A stretch of 41,919 bases of DNA, taken from Gammaproteobacteria bacterium (GTDB lineage Bacteria > Pseudomonadota > Gammaproteobacteria > GRL18). Positions 26,609 to 35,217 of the stretch are shown here, piece by piece (within the stretch, counting starts at the first letter, position 1; each line of letters opens with the position of its first letter). A program made the position numbers and the translations under genes. Location: contig JADGEM010000044.1 of the NCBI GenBank assembly GCA_016744375.1, positions 1-41,919 of the forward strand. The letters are read 5' to 3'. The notes under the pieces were generated by a model that saw nothing but the letters and a program-made list of their open reading frames with translations, had not been told where the DNA came from and made no database searches.

Positions 26609-26639
26609 GGAATAAAAATAATGCCTATGCGTCTTATTA
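26609..26639 (+). promoter_or_regulatory. Predicted ECF promoter of the secreted DsrE-like gene
   Basis: GGAATAAAA (26609-26617) and CGTCTTATTA (26630-26639) lie 16 bp apart (between GGAAT and CGTCTTA) and 34 bp ahead of the ATG at 26674. Both words are identical to those of the divergent sigma-operon promoter at 26577-26546. Confidence 0.75.
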
Positions 26640-26673
26640 TTAACCATAATTTACTAAAAAAGGAAAATACATA

Positions 26674-27126
26674 ATGCTTATTAAAAACCATGTCACTAAA
26701 CTTGTTATTCTTTCATTATTTTTCGTTTTATCGATGGGCAGCCTATCATCGGCATTTGCTGAAGCCGAAACAGGTCATCATAAGCTGGTTATTCAGGTGA
26801 GTTCAAATGATCCTGTCACACAAAAAATTGCTTTAAATAATGCTGTTAATCTGCAAAAACACTATGGTATGGATAATATTACCATTGAAATTGTCGCTTT
26901 TGGACCGGGGCTTGGGTTATTGACCACTAAGAGTAAACAAGCTGACAGAGTAAAAAGTCTTGCTATGCAGGATATTGAATTTAGTGCCTGCGCCAACACA
27001 ATGAAAAAAATGGCTAAGAAAACCGGAAAGCAGCCAGTATTACTAGAGGGTGTAGGTGTTGTGCCGGCAGGTGCGGCAAGAATTATAGAGTTGCAGGAGC
27101 AGGATTACTCATATCTCAGACCATGA
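26674..27126 (+). CDS. Secreted DsrE-like protein
   Basis: A 150-residue protein with a clear Sec signal peptide (cleavage probably after AFA, residue 29) and a mature DsrE/DsrF-like domain of ~115 residues. The opening KLVIQVSSNDPVTQKIALNN matches the first strand and helix of the fold, and ITIEIVAFGPGLGLL the second. Cys106 in LAMQDIEFSACANTM sits where DsrE proteins carry their functional cysteine, and the protein ends YSYLRP. It resembles the C-terminal domain of the anti-sigma factor encoded divergently. AAGGAAAA precedes the ATG. Periplasmic sulfur or persulfide handling is inferred from the fold only. Confidence 0.87.
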   Translation: MLIKNHVTKLVILSLFFVLSMGSLSSAFAEAETGHHKLVIQVSSNDPVTQKIALNNAVNLQKHYGMDNITIEIVAFGPGLGLLTTKSKQADRVKSLAMQDIEFSACANTMKKMAKKTGKQPVLLEGVGVVPAGAARIIELQEQDYSYLRP

Positions 27127-27136
27127 AATTATAAAT

Positions 27137-27183
27137 GAAATAACGATTAAGATTAGGCGGATAATTATTAGAGTCGTTATTTC
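27137..27183 (+). terminator. Inverted repeat downstream of the secreted DsrE gene
   Basis: GAAATAACGA (27137-27146) is perfectly complementary to TCGTTATTTC (27174-27183), with a 27-base loop, 11 bp after the stop codon. The long loop and absent T-run make it a weak terminator candidate; it may serve both converging genes. Confidence 0.35.
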
Positions 27184-27326
27184 TTCGATTGAACAATAGC
27201 TTGTATCAATTGTTGGAATAGCCTCTCTGATAGACCACTTTTCTGAGTAATTTGATTGCTTAATTCAGCAATTTCATGCGCTTTTTCTCCCCCTAAATAT
27301 AGGGCAAAGTTTGAGTCATAAATAAA
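27177..27326 (-). pseudogene. Open in-frame remnant directly behind the methyltransferase stop
   Basis: After the TAA of the adenine methyltransferase (27329-27327) the same frame stays open for another 49 codons, reading through LGGEKAHEIAELSNQITQKS and GLSERLFQQLIQAIVQSKK before TAA at 27177-27179. It has no start codon of its own. The composition looks like real helical protein sequence, but I cannot name the family. It may be the tail of a gene cut when the methyltransferase arrived, or chance. Confidence 0.4.
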
Positions 27327-27884
27327 TTATTTTTTTAAAACAACCCCGATTCTGCTGAATACTACCTCGAATCTACGCACTTTACGACCAAAATAGAAAA
27401 AGATTTGCCCTCGTGTATTTCCTGATACATGTTTCCCATCACTTGTTTCGAAAGAAATACGCCCTTCAGGCATACAAATTGCTGACGAATTTCGTAACAA
27501 GGCCTGAAACCATTTAGTTTCTGTCGCATTATTAACCAGAACTACAGCCTGTGAAATGGATTTATCTTTCCAGTTTTTTAAAAACAAGTTAACTGAATCA
27601 TTAATGAGTTTTCTACTATAGGGTGGATTCATGAATACATGACCTTTATCCTTGAACCATACTTGTTCAAAAGCATTGCTATTTAAATCAAAGTACCTTT
27701 TTGCCTTTATATGCTTATTCGCTACTTTAGAAGAAAATGGATCAAGTTCAATTTCACCCATAACTTCTCGGGCCATATCTGTGTATTTACTTGGTGTAAA
27801 CCAAGCATCAGAATCTCTAGTAGTCTGCTTATTATCGCCAGGTTTCGCACCAATATAGGCTAGAATATTTTTATTTGCTTTCAT
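27327..27884 (-). CDS. Phage-type DNA N-6-adenine methyltransferase (Dam-like)
   Basis: A 185-residue protein resembling the phage DNA N-6-adenine methyltransferase family. Typical features are the early DAWFTPSKYTDMAREVMGEI segment, the IELDPFSS element, and the catalytic NPPY motif within HVFMNPPYSRKLI. VVLVNNATETKWFQALL and the C-terminal IFFYFGRKVRRFEVVFSRIG complete the fold. It should transfer a methyl group from S-adenosylmethionine to adenine in DNA; the recognition site is unknown. No restriction gene, integrase or other phage gene lies beside it, so it is an orphan, probably acquired from a phage or plasmid. Confidence 0.88.
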   Translation of the reverse strand: MKANKNILAYIGAKPGDNKQTTRDSDAWFTPSKYTDMAREVMGEIELDPFSSKVANKHIKAKRYFDLNSNAFEQVWFKDKGHVFMNPPYSRKLINDSVNLFLKNWKDKSISQAVVLVNNATETKWFQALLRNSSAICMPEGRISFETSDGKHVSGNTRGQIFFYFGRKVRRFEVVFSRIGVVLKK

Positions 27885-27948
27885 TATTATTTTTTGTAAA
27901 GAATTTTAGTTTCAACATCTTATTTTGACTTAGTATTATACAGTTATT

Positions 27949-29307
27949 TTATAGCTCTTTTATATAAACAGCTGAATTACGTTGATAGTTGTATAAGGCT
28001 TGTTTTTCGCTAGGCAGTTCTGAAATGATCTTTTTTACAAAACCCTGTTCTCTAAACCAATGTGTTGCCTGCGTGGTTAGGATAAAAACCTGTTTTAACT
28101 GCTTGCTTCTAGCTTGTTCACAAATATGCTTGAATATTTTTTCACCACGGCCCTTTGATTGATATTTTGGGGCAATTGCCATGCAGGAGATTTCTGCCTG
28201 CTGTTTGTTCTTGCTGATATAAAGAGCGCCGCAGCCAATAATTTTCTTGTCACGTTCTATCACATAAAAATTATTAATTTCAGTTTCCAGACGTTCCCGT
28301 GAGCGTTTAACTAATAACCCTGATTCTTCCAGTGGCTCGATCAGTTCAATAATGCCTTGTACATCTTCAATGTCGGCATTGCGAATGTCTTCAAGATCAT
28401 CTGTGCTGATAAGTGTACCAACACCGTCCTGGGTAAATAATTCTATTAATAATGCACCATCAAGATTACGATCAATGACATGCACTCGTTGTACACCTGA
28501 TTCACAGGCATGAATAATCCGTTGGTAATGACGAATGACTTCATTATGCTGAGTCGTATTGAATTTGATAATATTATTAAGGTCTTGTGTGGTCAGATCA
28601 TGTTGTAACTGAGCCTTATCATCAAGAATACCACAGGCATCATCAATAAATATCAGCTTATCGGCCTTTAATTCAATTGCACTTTTAGTCGCTAAATCTT
28701 CGCCATTGATATTGAATGTCTCTCCTGTTGGAGAATAACCGAGAGGTGAGAGCAATACGACATTACCTGCATCGAGAGAGTGAGTAATTGAATTGGTATC
28801 AATTTTTCTGATATCACCCGTGTGCAGATAATCAATACCATCAATAATACCCTTTGGTTGTGCAATAATGAAATTTCCGGAAATGATATTAATTCGTGAA
28901 CCGGCCATAGGTGTGTATTTAAGACTGGTGGTAAAGAGAGCTTCCAGATTAAGCCTGATACAGCCGGATGCATCTTTAATGACCTGCATTGTTTCGCTGT
29001 CAGTGACTCGGAGTCCTTGAGAATATTCTGATTTTATAGCTGAATTCTTAAGTCTTTTATCAATCTGTGAGCGTGCACCATGAACGAGTACCAGTTTAAC
29101 ACCAAGGCTGTTAAGCAGGGTAATATCATGTACCAGAGATGGAAACTCATTATCAGCAAGCACATCACCGCTGAAATAAATCACAAAAGTTTGCTCCCGA
29201 AAGGCATTGATATAAGGTGCAGCATTACGGAACCATTGAACAAAATGTGTTTCTGTTTTGCTGACTAAATATGAGCTCTCAGGTAAATTTGTGTTAGAAT
29301 CTGTCAT
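27949..29307 (-). CDS. argA: N-acetylglutamate synthase (ArgA)
   Basis: A 452-residue two-domain enzyme. The N-terminal amino-acid kinase fold (~20-290) contains FVIYFSGDVLADNEFPSLVH, KLVLVHGARSQID, and LLSPLGYSPTGETFNINGED. The C-terminal GNAT acetyltransferase domain (~310-450) has the acetyl-CoA loop around APKYQSKGRGEKIF and TTQATHWFREQGF. This is the classical gammaproteobacterial ArgA, which makes N-acetylglutamate from glutamate and acetyl-CoA as the first step of arginine synthesis and is normally inhibited by arginine. It stands alone here; argD and argF are found about 7 kb to the right. Confidence 0.96.
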   Translation of the reverse strand: MTDSNTNLPESSYLVSKTETHFVQWFRNAAPYINAFREQTFVIYFSGDVLADNEFPSLVHDITLLNSLGVKLVLVHGARSQIDKRLKNSAIKSEYSQGLRVTDSETMQVIKDASGCIRLNLEALFTTSLKYTPMAGSRINIISGNFIIAQPKGIIDGIDYLHTGDIRKIDTNSITHSLDAGNVVLLSPLGYSPTGETFNINGEDLATKSAIELKADKLIFIDDACGILDDKAQLQHDLTTQDLNNIIKFNTTQHNEVIRHYQRIIHACESGVQRVHVIDRNLDGALLIELFTQDGVGTLISTDDLEDIRNADIEDVQGIIELIEPLEESGLLVKRSRERLETEINNFYVIERDKKIIGCGALYISKNKQQAEISCMAIAPKYQSKGRGEKIFKHICEQARSKQLKQVFILTTQATHWFREQGFVKKIISELPSEKQALYNYQRNSAVYIKEL

Positions 29308-29437
29308 GTTTTTCTCTATATATCTTAAGACATTATAACATTAAGATTATTTTATTAGCTAACCTATTCTTACTAGGACGCTTGTTACGAGATATTCGTT
29401 GCAAGTTATTTGTTACTGGATTTTTTACTAAACTATT

Positions 29438-30997
29438 ATGTCACTTTCATTACCTGATCTATTAGCCTTACTGGGCTATCTTATTATTGTTATGGCTATA
29501 GGCCTGTATTTTTCAAAAAAGAACACCAGCACAGAAGAATATTTTGTTGGTGGTCGTTCATTTTCAGGCTGGGTTATAGGGCTGAGCCTTGTCGGTACAT
29601 CTATTAGTTCGATTACTTTTCTAGCTTATCCGGGAGATGCTTATAAAACTGCATGGCTTCGCTATTTACCTAATTTGATGTTACCTCTTGCTATCTTTAT
29701 TGCTGCTTATGTCTTTCTCCCTTTTTTCCGTCGAGGAAATACCATTACTGCTTATGAATACCTGGAAGATCGCTTTGGGCCTTCAATTCGTGTTTATGGT
29801 GCCTTAACATTTATTCTGGGACAATTAGTGCGTATCAGTCTTATTTTATATTTGCTTTCTTTGTTAATTCACGAGTTAACTGGTTTAAGTCCTGAAATGT
29901 CCATTGTTCTTGGTGGTGTCTTTGTTGCAGTTTATACCATTGCCGGTGGTATTGATGCAGTCATCTGGACGGATGTATTGCAGACAATAGTATTGGCTGT
30001 TGGAGGCATTTTCTGCTTAGCAGTTATTGTTAATCATTTACCCGGCGGGCTTGATCAGATTATTCGTATGGCAGGGGAGCACGGTAAGCTGGCGTTTGCT
30101 GAATTAAAAAATGGTCAGCTTGCACCTGTTGACTGGTCCTTTTCCTTGCAGGATAAGACAGGAACCATGCTCCTGTTAATGGGACTCACGGCCTGGTTAA
30201 CGGAGTATTCGGCCAACCAGAATACCGTACAACGTTTTTGCGCTTCTAAAAGTGATATTGAAGCTCGCAAGGCAATGTTTGTGTGTGCCTTTACAAGTTT
30301 GCCTATCTGGGCTTTTTATATGTTTCTAGGTACGGCGCTTTATGTTTTCTTTCAGGAATTTCCGACTGAAACGGCGACACAAATTCTTAATGGTGAGCAA
30401 AAAGCTGAGCAGATATTGCCTTATTTTATCAACCATTACTTACCCTCAGGTGTTGCAGGAATTGTGATTGCAGCAGCACTTGCCGCTGCGATGTCTTCAC
30501 TGGATTCCAGTATAAATGCCATATCAACAGTTTCAATAGTGGATATCTATCGACGTTTTTCTATGACTGAAAAAGAAGATAAACATTATTTACTGGTTGC
30601 TAAAATAGTTGCCCTAATTGTTTCTGTATTAATGATTATTGGTGCTATTCTGCTTATGGAAGCAGAGACTAAAACATTGCAGGATACTGCAACTATTCTA
30701 GTTTCTATTGTTTCAGGTGGGGTGTTAGGTATTTATTTATTGGGGTTTTTTACTAATCAAGGTGATGCTAGAGCTGTCTGGAGTGGTTTACTGCTAACGG
30801 CATTATTCACCATTTGGACCATTTTAGCTAAGAAGGGACTGTTACCTGAGGGTTTGGGATTGCCATTTGATTTATACTACACAGCAATTATCGGTAACTT
30901 ACTGATGTTTTTTACTGGCTTTTTCATGTCACGGTTACTTTTTCAACGTCAGACTCCTGTAGGTGACCTTTCCGTTTGGGGTACTATACCTAAATAA
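29438..30997 (+). CDS. Sodium/solute symporter (SSS family)
   Basis: A 519-residue transporter with about 13 membrane helices. The opening LLGYLIIVMAIGLYFSKKNT, the STEEYFVGGRSFSGWVIG element, GTSISSITFLAYPGDAYK and the late ALAAAMSSLDSSINAIST segment (sodium-site helix 8) are hallmarks of the SSS/SLC5 family. The substrate cannot be told from sequence; sugars, carboxylates or amino acids are all possible. It is divergent from argA with a 130-bp gap and upstream of ilvD in the same direction, with 157 bp between them. Confidence 0.9.
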   Translation: MSLSLPDLLALLGYLIIVMAIGLYFSKKNTSTEEYFVGGRSFSGWVIGLSLVGTSISSITFLAYPGDAYKTAWLRYLPNLMLPLAIFIAAYVFLPFFRRGNTITAYEYLEDRFGPSIRVYGALTFILGQLVRISLILYLLSLLIHELTGLSPEMSIVLGGVFVAVYTIAGGIDAVIWTDVLQTIVLAVGGIFCLAVIVNHLPGGLDQIIRMAGEHGKLAFAELKNGQLAPVDWSFSLQDKTGTMLLLMGLTAWLTEYSANQNTVQRFCASKSDIEARKAMFVCAFTSLPIWAFYMFLGTALYVFFQEFPTETATQILNGEQKAEQILPYFINHYLPSGVAGIVIAAALAAAMSSLDSSINAISTVSIVDIYRRFSMTEKEDKHYLLVAKIVALIVSVLMIIGAILLMEAETKTLQDTATILVSIVSGGVLGIYLLGFFTNQGDARAVWSGLLLTALFTIWTILAKKGLLPEGLGLPFDLYYTAIIGNLLMFFTGFFMSRLLFQRQTPVGDLSVWGTIPK

Positions 30998-31001
30998 ATG
31001 A

Positions 31002-31031
31002 GTTGAACCTACTGATTTATTTAGGTTCAAC
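31002..31031 (+). terminator. Inverted repeat behind the symporter gene
   Basis: GTTGAACCTA (31002-31011) and TAGGTTCAAC (31022-31031) form a perfect 10-bp stem with a 10-base loop, five bases after the symporter stop codon. No T-run follows, so it may be an RNA-stabilising hairpin or operator and not an intrinsic terminator. Confidence 0.45.
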
Positions 31032-31154
31032 AATGATGGAACAACTGACTATTCTTGTGATAGATTAACTTATATAATAATTTATTCTATTTCTCCTGAA
31101 TTTAGACTTATAACAGCAGACTTCTAACTATTGACTTCTTTTTAAGGACTTTTT

Positions 31155-33011
31155 ATGCCTGAATATCGTTCAAGAACTACCACCGCCGGCAGAAATATGG
31201 CAGGCGCCAGAGCATTATGGCGTGCTACAGGAATGAAAGATGATGATTTCCAAAAACCAATTATAGCAGTTGCAAATTCTTTCACTCAATTTGTTCCCGG
31301 TCATGTTCATTTAAAAGATATGGGACAATTAGTTGCCAGGGAAATTGAAAAAGCCGGTGGTGTGGCAAAAGAATTTAATACCATTGCCGTTGATGATGGT
31401 ATTGCTATGGGACATGACGGCATGTTGTACAGTCTGCCTTCCAGGGAAGTTATTTCTGATGCTGTGGAATATATGTGTAATGCACATTGTGCCGATGCCT
31501 TGGTGTGTATTTCCAATTGTGACAAAATTACACCGGGAATGCTCAATGCATCCTTGCGTTTAAATATTCCCGTTATTTTTGTTTCTGGTGGGCCAATGGA
31601 ATCAGGCAAGGTGGTTATGCATGGTAAAGAAGTGCATCTTGATCTGGTGGATGCAATGGTTTCTGCTGTGGACGATAATGTGACGGATGAAGATACCGAT
31701 ATCATGGAACGTTCTGCCTGTCCGACCTGCGGTTCATGTTCTGGTATGTTTACTGCGAATTCAATGAACTGCTTAACTGAAGCATTGGGTCTCTCTTTGC
31801 CTGGAAATGGTTCTCTGCTGGCTACTCATGCAGACAGAAAAGAGCTTTTTCTTGAAGCGGGACGTCAGATTGTGAGCATAGCAAAACGCTATTATGAACA
31901 GGATGATGAGTCAGTTCTACCACGAAATATTGCAACTTTTGAAGCCTTTGAAAATGCTATGTGTCTTGATATTTCAATGGGAGGGTCGACCAATACGATT
32001 TTACATCTCCTGGCGGCGGCCCAGGAAGGTGATGTTGATTTTACTATGGATGATATTGATCGGCTCTCCAGAAAAGTACCCAACTTATGTAAAGTAGCAC
32101 CCAGCACCCAGAAATATCACATGGAAGATGTCCATCGTGCCGGAGGTGTTATGGCAATTTTGGGTGAACTGTCCAGAGCAGGATTACTTAATAATGATGT
32201 AAACATGATCCACAGTGATTCAATGGCGACGGCCATTGAACAGTATGATATTGCCGTTTCTGATGACAATGATGTTAAGCAAATGTTTCGGGCAGGTCCT
32301 GGCGGTGTACCAACTCAGGAAGCGTTTAGTCAATCGAAACGTTGGGAAAATCTTGATGATGATCGCAGTAATGGTTGCATCCGTGATAAGGAGCATGCCT
32401 ATAGTCAGGATGGAGGTTTAGCTGTCCTCTATGGCAATATTGCTGTTGACGGCTGTGTGGTCAAAACCGCCGGCGTTGATGATTCAATACTATGCTTTAC
32501 CGGGCCTGCTCGCATCTTTGAAAGTCAGGATTCAGCGGTTGCAGCCATTTTGGATAATGAAATCAAAGCGGGTGATGTGGTTATTATCCGCTATGAAGGA
32601 CCTCGTGGCGGGCCCGGTATGCAGGAGATGTTGTACCCAACCAGCTATCTGAAATCTAAAGGTCTGGGTAAAGACTGTGCTTTATTAACGGATGGTCGTT
32701 TTTCTGGAGGAACTTCAGGTCTGTCTATTGGGCATGCTTCCCCTGAAGCTGCTGAAGGTGGTGCAATTGGTTTGATTGAAGAAGGTGATTTGATTGAAAT
32801 TGATATCCCGAATCGAAAGATTGATGTCAAAGTCAGTGATGATGAGTTAAACCAGCGTCGTGAGAACATGGAGACCAGGGGTAGTGATGCCTGGCAACCT
32901 GGAGAGCGGGTTCGTCATGTAAGCCAGGCTTTACAGGCCTATGCTGCCATGACAACTTCAGCATCTCGTGGAGCGGTTCGTGATGTTTCACAGTTAAAAC
33001 GAAAATTTTAG
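31155..33011 (+). CDS. ilvD: Dihydroxy-acid dehydratase (IlvD)
   Basis: 618 residues, the standard length for IlvD. The Fe-S cluster cysteines are visible in [13 protein letters not shown] and in [59 protein letters not shown] and the C-terminal [19 protein letters not shown] are all canonical. The enzyme dehydrates dihydroxy-isovalerate and dihydroxy-methylvalerate to the 2-keto acids that lead to valine, isoleucine and leucine. AAGGAC precedes the ATG. It is monocistronic, with a hairpin terminator behind it. No attenuator-type leader peptide was found upstream. Confidence 0.98.
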   Translation: MPEYRSRTTTAGRNMAGARALWRATGMKDDDFQKPIIAVANSFTQFVPGHVHLKDMGQLVAREIEKAGGVAKEFNTIAVDDGIAMGHDGMLYSLPSREVISDAVEYMCNAHCADALVCISNCDKITPGMLNASLRLNIPVIFVSGGPMESGKVVMHGKEVHLDLVDAMVSAVDDNVTDEDTDIMERSACPTCGSCSGMFTANSMNCLTEALGLSLPGNGSLLATHADRKELFLEAGRQIVSIAKRYYEQDDESVLPRNIATFEAFENAMCLDISMGGSTNTILHLLAAAQEGDVDFTMDDIDRLSRKVPNLCKVAPSTQKYHMEDVHRAGGVMAILGELSRAGLLNNDVNMIHSDSMATAIEQYDIAVSDDNDVKQMFRAGPGGVPTQEAFSQSKRWENLDDDRSNGCIRDKEHAYSQDGGLAVLYGNIAVDGCVVKTAGVDDSILCFTGPARIFESQDSAVAAILDNEIKAGDVVIIRYEGPRGGPGMQEMLYPTSYLKSKGLGKDCALLTDGRFSGGTSGLSIGHASPEAAEGGAIGLIEEGDLIEIDIPNRKIDVKVSDDELNQRRENMETRGSDAWQPGERVRHVSQALQAYAAMTTSASRGAVRDVSQLKRKF

Positions 33012-33033
33012 TAAAGCTTATACTCATTTTAGG

Positions 33034-33065
33034 GACATGGGTGGTTTCCCATGTCAAAAATTTTG
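33034..33065 (+). terminator. Candidate terminator after ilvD
   Basis: GACATGGG (33034-33041) and CCCATGTC (33048-33055) form an 8-bp stem with a six-base loop, followed by AAAAATTTTG, 23 bp after the ilvD stop. The T-run is short, so the efficiency is doubtful. Confidence 0.6.
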
Positions 33066-33214
33066 GGTTAAAATGAGCAAACTGCTCATGCTCCCGGCAT
33101 CAGCGCTGAAAAATAATTAAATAACTGGCGGTTTTATTTTTTTGTGGCACAATTATGTGGTATTAATGTTAATAATGAGATACAACATCATGAAATATAA
33201 CCTGGAGCTGAGGT

Positions 33215-33559
33215 ATGATATCTTCTGAACAAGTTGAGCGCCGTGAACACCCCAGACACCCCATTAGTCTTGAGGTTTTTGTTTCACCTTACAGGGTCTC
33301 CAATACTCGCCTTGAGTCCAGAATTATTAATATGAGTTTATTAGGTTGTGCCATTGAACCTAATTCTTATGATTTTATAGAAAAAGAAAAACTGGCAATC
33401 TGTTTTGTTGCCTCAAAAGATCAATGCACCATGTCGACCATTATTAAGGCAGAAGTCGCCCATATTTGTGATGAGTACGTTGGTCTTTGCTTTGACTCTA
33501 TGGGTGAAGAAGTGATTGAGCTTCTGCGAGGTTTATTAAAAGAAGCTAAATATTTTTGA
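33215..33559 (+). CDS. PilZ domain protein (putative c-di-GMP receptor)
   Basis: A 114-residue single-domain protein. The c-di-GMP-binding signatures are present: the arginine cluster RREHPRHPI (residues ~8-16) and the (D/N)xSxxG motif as NMSLLGCAIE (~42-51). GAG-rich sequence (GGAGCTGAGGT) precedes the ATG. There is no output domain, so it presumably acts by binding a partner. Other c-di-GMP genes in the window are the HD-GYP regulator at 6941, a second PilZ at 34432 and the broken GGDEF-EAL gene at 40488. Confidence 0.88.
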   Translation: MISSEQVERREHPRHPISLEVFVSPYRVSNTRLESRIINMSLLGCAIEPNSYDFIEKEKLAICFVASKDQCTMSTIIKAEVAHICDEYVGLCFDSMGEEVIELLRGLLKEAKYF

Positions 33560-33643
33560 TGGTTAAGCGATTATGCTAGCCAGTTTCTAACTTTATAAGT
33601 GAATGCGTATAAACATAGAAGCTGACCACCATATAGTTTCAAC

Positions 33644-34330
33644 TTATAATCTGTTCCAATTGGCTTTTTTCTGGCCAGAACGAAGTTTTGGAAATATCAG
33701 TCCCAGAATCATGCCGCCAAATAATACTCCGGCCCCGATCATGAACCAGTCTTGATCACTATTATCTTCCAGCGTTTGATACTCCTGTTTCAGGAGACGA
33801 TTTTCAGCCTCAATTTTGACAAGATCGTTTCGTAGTTGATCATTTTCGGCTTCAAGCTGCATAGGACGTGCAGCAATTTTTTTCAGCTTAGCCAGTTCGA
33901 CATTTAAATTTTCTTTATTACTGAGCAATTTGTTTTCAGAGGTGCTGAGAGTATCTCGTTCAGTTTTAATTGTGCTGAGTTCTGCCTCCATGGCATCATA
34001 TTTTTCTTTCATCTGAACAACGTCTTGCTGTGCTTTGGCTAATAGTGTTTTTGCAACCGGTGTATTAATAAGAAATCGACTTAATACCCAGCCTTCAACA
34101 CCTTGAGGGGTTCTGGCCCGAGTGTAACCGGAATCTTGATTTAAAATAGTGAGAGGGGTACCGCTTTTAACTATTTTGATTATTTTAAAACCATTTCCTT
34201 TTCCTGAACGCATGTTTATGACAAGCTCATCACTCACATATTGAACTTTTGCTATGGCTTCAGTACTGAAAATAAGTGAAAAAAGGGCAGCAAGTGCTAA
34301 TATCGGTGCGCTTTTAATTGAAATATCCAT
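33644..34330 (-). CDS. YgiM-like SH3-domain protein (TIGR04211 family)
   Basis: A 228-residue protein. A Sec signal peptide (cleavage probably after AIA, residue 27) is followed by a bacterial SH3 domain (~28-90, with INMRSGKGNGFKIIKIVKSG and GVEGWVLSRFL), a long coiled coil (~95-190) and a C-terminal membrane helix (~196-214) with a basic tail. This layout, with a periplasmic SH3 domain and a C-terminal anchor, is that of the YgiM family of gammaproteobacteria. The molecular function is not established; a cell-wall or envelope role is inferred from the SH3 domain. Convergent with the PilZ gene ending at 33559. Confidence 0.87.
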   Translation of the reverse strand: MDISIKSAPILALAALFSLIFSTEAIAKVQYVSDELVINMRSGKGNGFKIIKIVKSGTPLTILNQDSGYTRARTPQGVEGWVLSRFLINTPVAKTLLAKAQQDVVQMKEKYDAMEAELSTIKTERDTLSTSENKLLSNKENLNVELAKLKKIAARPMQLEAENDQLRNDLVKIEAENRLLKQEYQTLEDNSDQDWFMIGAGVLFGGMILGLIFPKLRSGQKKANWNRL

Positions 34331-34431
34331 ATTTGAGTCCTTACTGGATTAACGTATTTATAAAACTAATGCTGGAAAAAATAGAAGCGCTATTATCCTA
34401 AATTATTAAACAGGATTCCACTAACATCTTA

Positions 34432-34737
34432 CTAAGAAAGAGTTTCTTGTAAATATTCAGAGGGATCAGAGTAAAAAAATAAGCCAATCTGACTTCCATT
34501 GACTCGTGTGACTTTAGCGGCAATGGCAAAGTTACCCTGGTTGTGATTGTACGGAAGGTAGAGGTTAACATCATCCAGTTTGGAAAATGCAGTGCCGGAT
34601 GTACATTCTAGCAACATGCCGCCCTGACCGATATTTATTGCAACTCCCTTTGCCTGTCGCTGATTTGAAAGCTCTATGCTCAATGAGAAGCTGACGCTGA
34701 CTCGACTGTATTCTCTTTTATCATGTGTGCTGTGCAT
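34432..34737 (-). CDS. PilZ domain protein (second copy)
   Basis: A 101-residue single-domain PilZ protein with the arginine cluster DKREYSRVSVSF near residue 6 and the (D/N)xSxxG-like motif as NIGQGGMLLEC, where glycine replaces the usual serine. The rest follows the barrel pattern (VNLYLPYNHNQGNFAIAAKV). It lies 101 bp ahead of the ygiM-like gene on the same strand. It is only distantly similar to the PilZ protein at 33215, so a recent duplication is unlikely. Confidence 0.85.
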   Translation of the reverse strand: MHSTHDKREYSRVSVSFSLSIELSNQRQAKGVAINIGQGGMLLECTSGTAFSKLDDVNLYLPYNHNQGNFAIAAKVTRVNGSQIGLFFYSDPSEYLQETLS

Positions 34738-34921
34738 TATGGATTATAGTCCTTATGGCATTCGGGTTTAACACGAATAGTTACAAGAAATAATGATTTA
34801 TTGATAGTTGATTTAGAATAATAACTTATCGTCGCTGAATTATCATCTTGATTCGTGCCAAATTGAATGGATTTATTTTGACAGAGCTGCGGTATAATGT
34901 CATTTTACTTGGATATTTGAT

Positions 34922-35209
34922 ATGAAAACCATGATTTATAAGGGGTGTAAAAAGCGGGATAGCTATCTTTATATTGAAATTAAAGATGACTTTTCCCGCG
35001 TACCAGAAATGTTATTGACGACATTGGGACGGCTTGAATTTATAATGGAGCTGGAATTAAATCCTGAGAAAAAACTGGCCCGTGCAAATATCAGGCAGGT
35101 AATGAGTGCTTTATCTGATGATGGTTTTTATTTGCAAATGCCAGATGAATCTGAAAGCTTAGCGCTTGCAGCTAAGAAACCTGTTTCAAATCCAATTCCT
35201 AAATTATAA
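34922..35209 (+). CDS. YcgL family protein
   Basis: A 95-residue protein whose body matches the YcgL domain: YKGCKKRDSYLYIEIKDDFS, then RVPEMLLTTLGRLEFIMELE, a conserved LARANIRQVMSAL helix and GFYLQMP. The function is unknown, but the family is confined almost wholly to gammaproteobacteria, which makes it a useful taxonomic marker here. A TATAAT at 34893-34898 lies 23 bp ahead of the start but has no well-placed -35. The last ~15 residues are non-conserved. Confidence 0.92.
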   Translation: MKTMIYKGCKKRDSYLYIEIKDDFSRVPEMLLTTLGRLEFIMELELNPEKKLARANIRQVMSALSDDGFYLQMPDESESLALAAKKPVSNPIPKL

Positions 35210-35217
35210 GCTCTTTC

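Noticed and set aside
34879..34898. TTGACA followed by TATAAT ahead of ycgL
   Set aside because: Only 8 bp separate the two hexamers, too short for sigma-70; the TATAAT may still be a -10 element with a poor -35.
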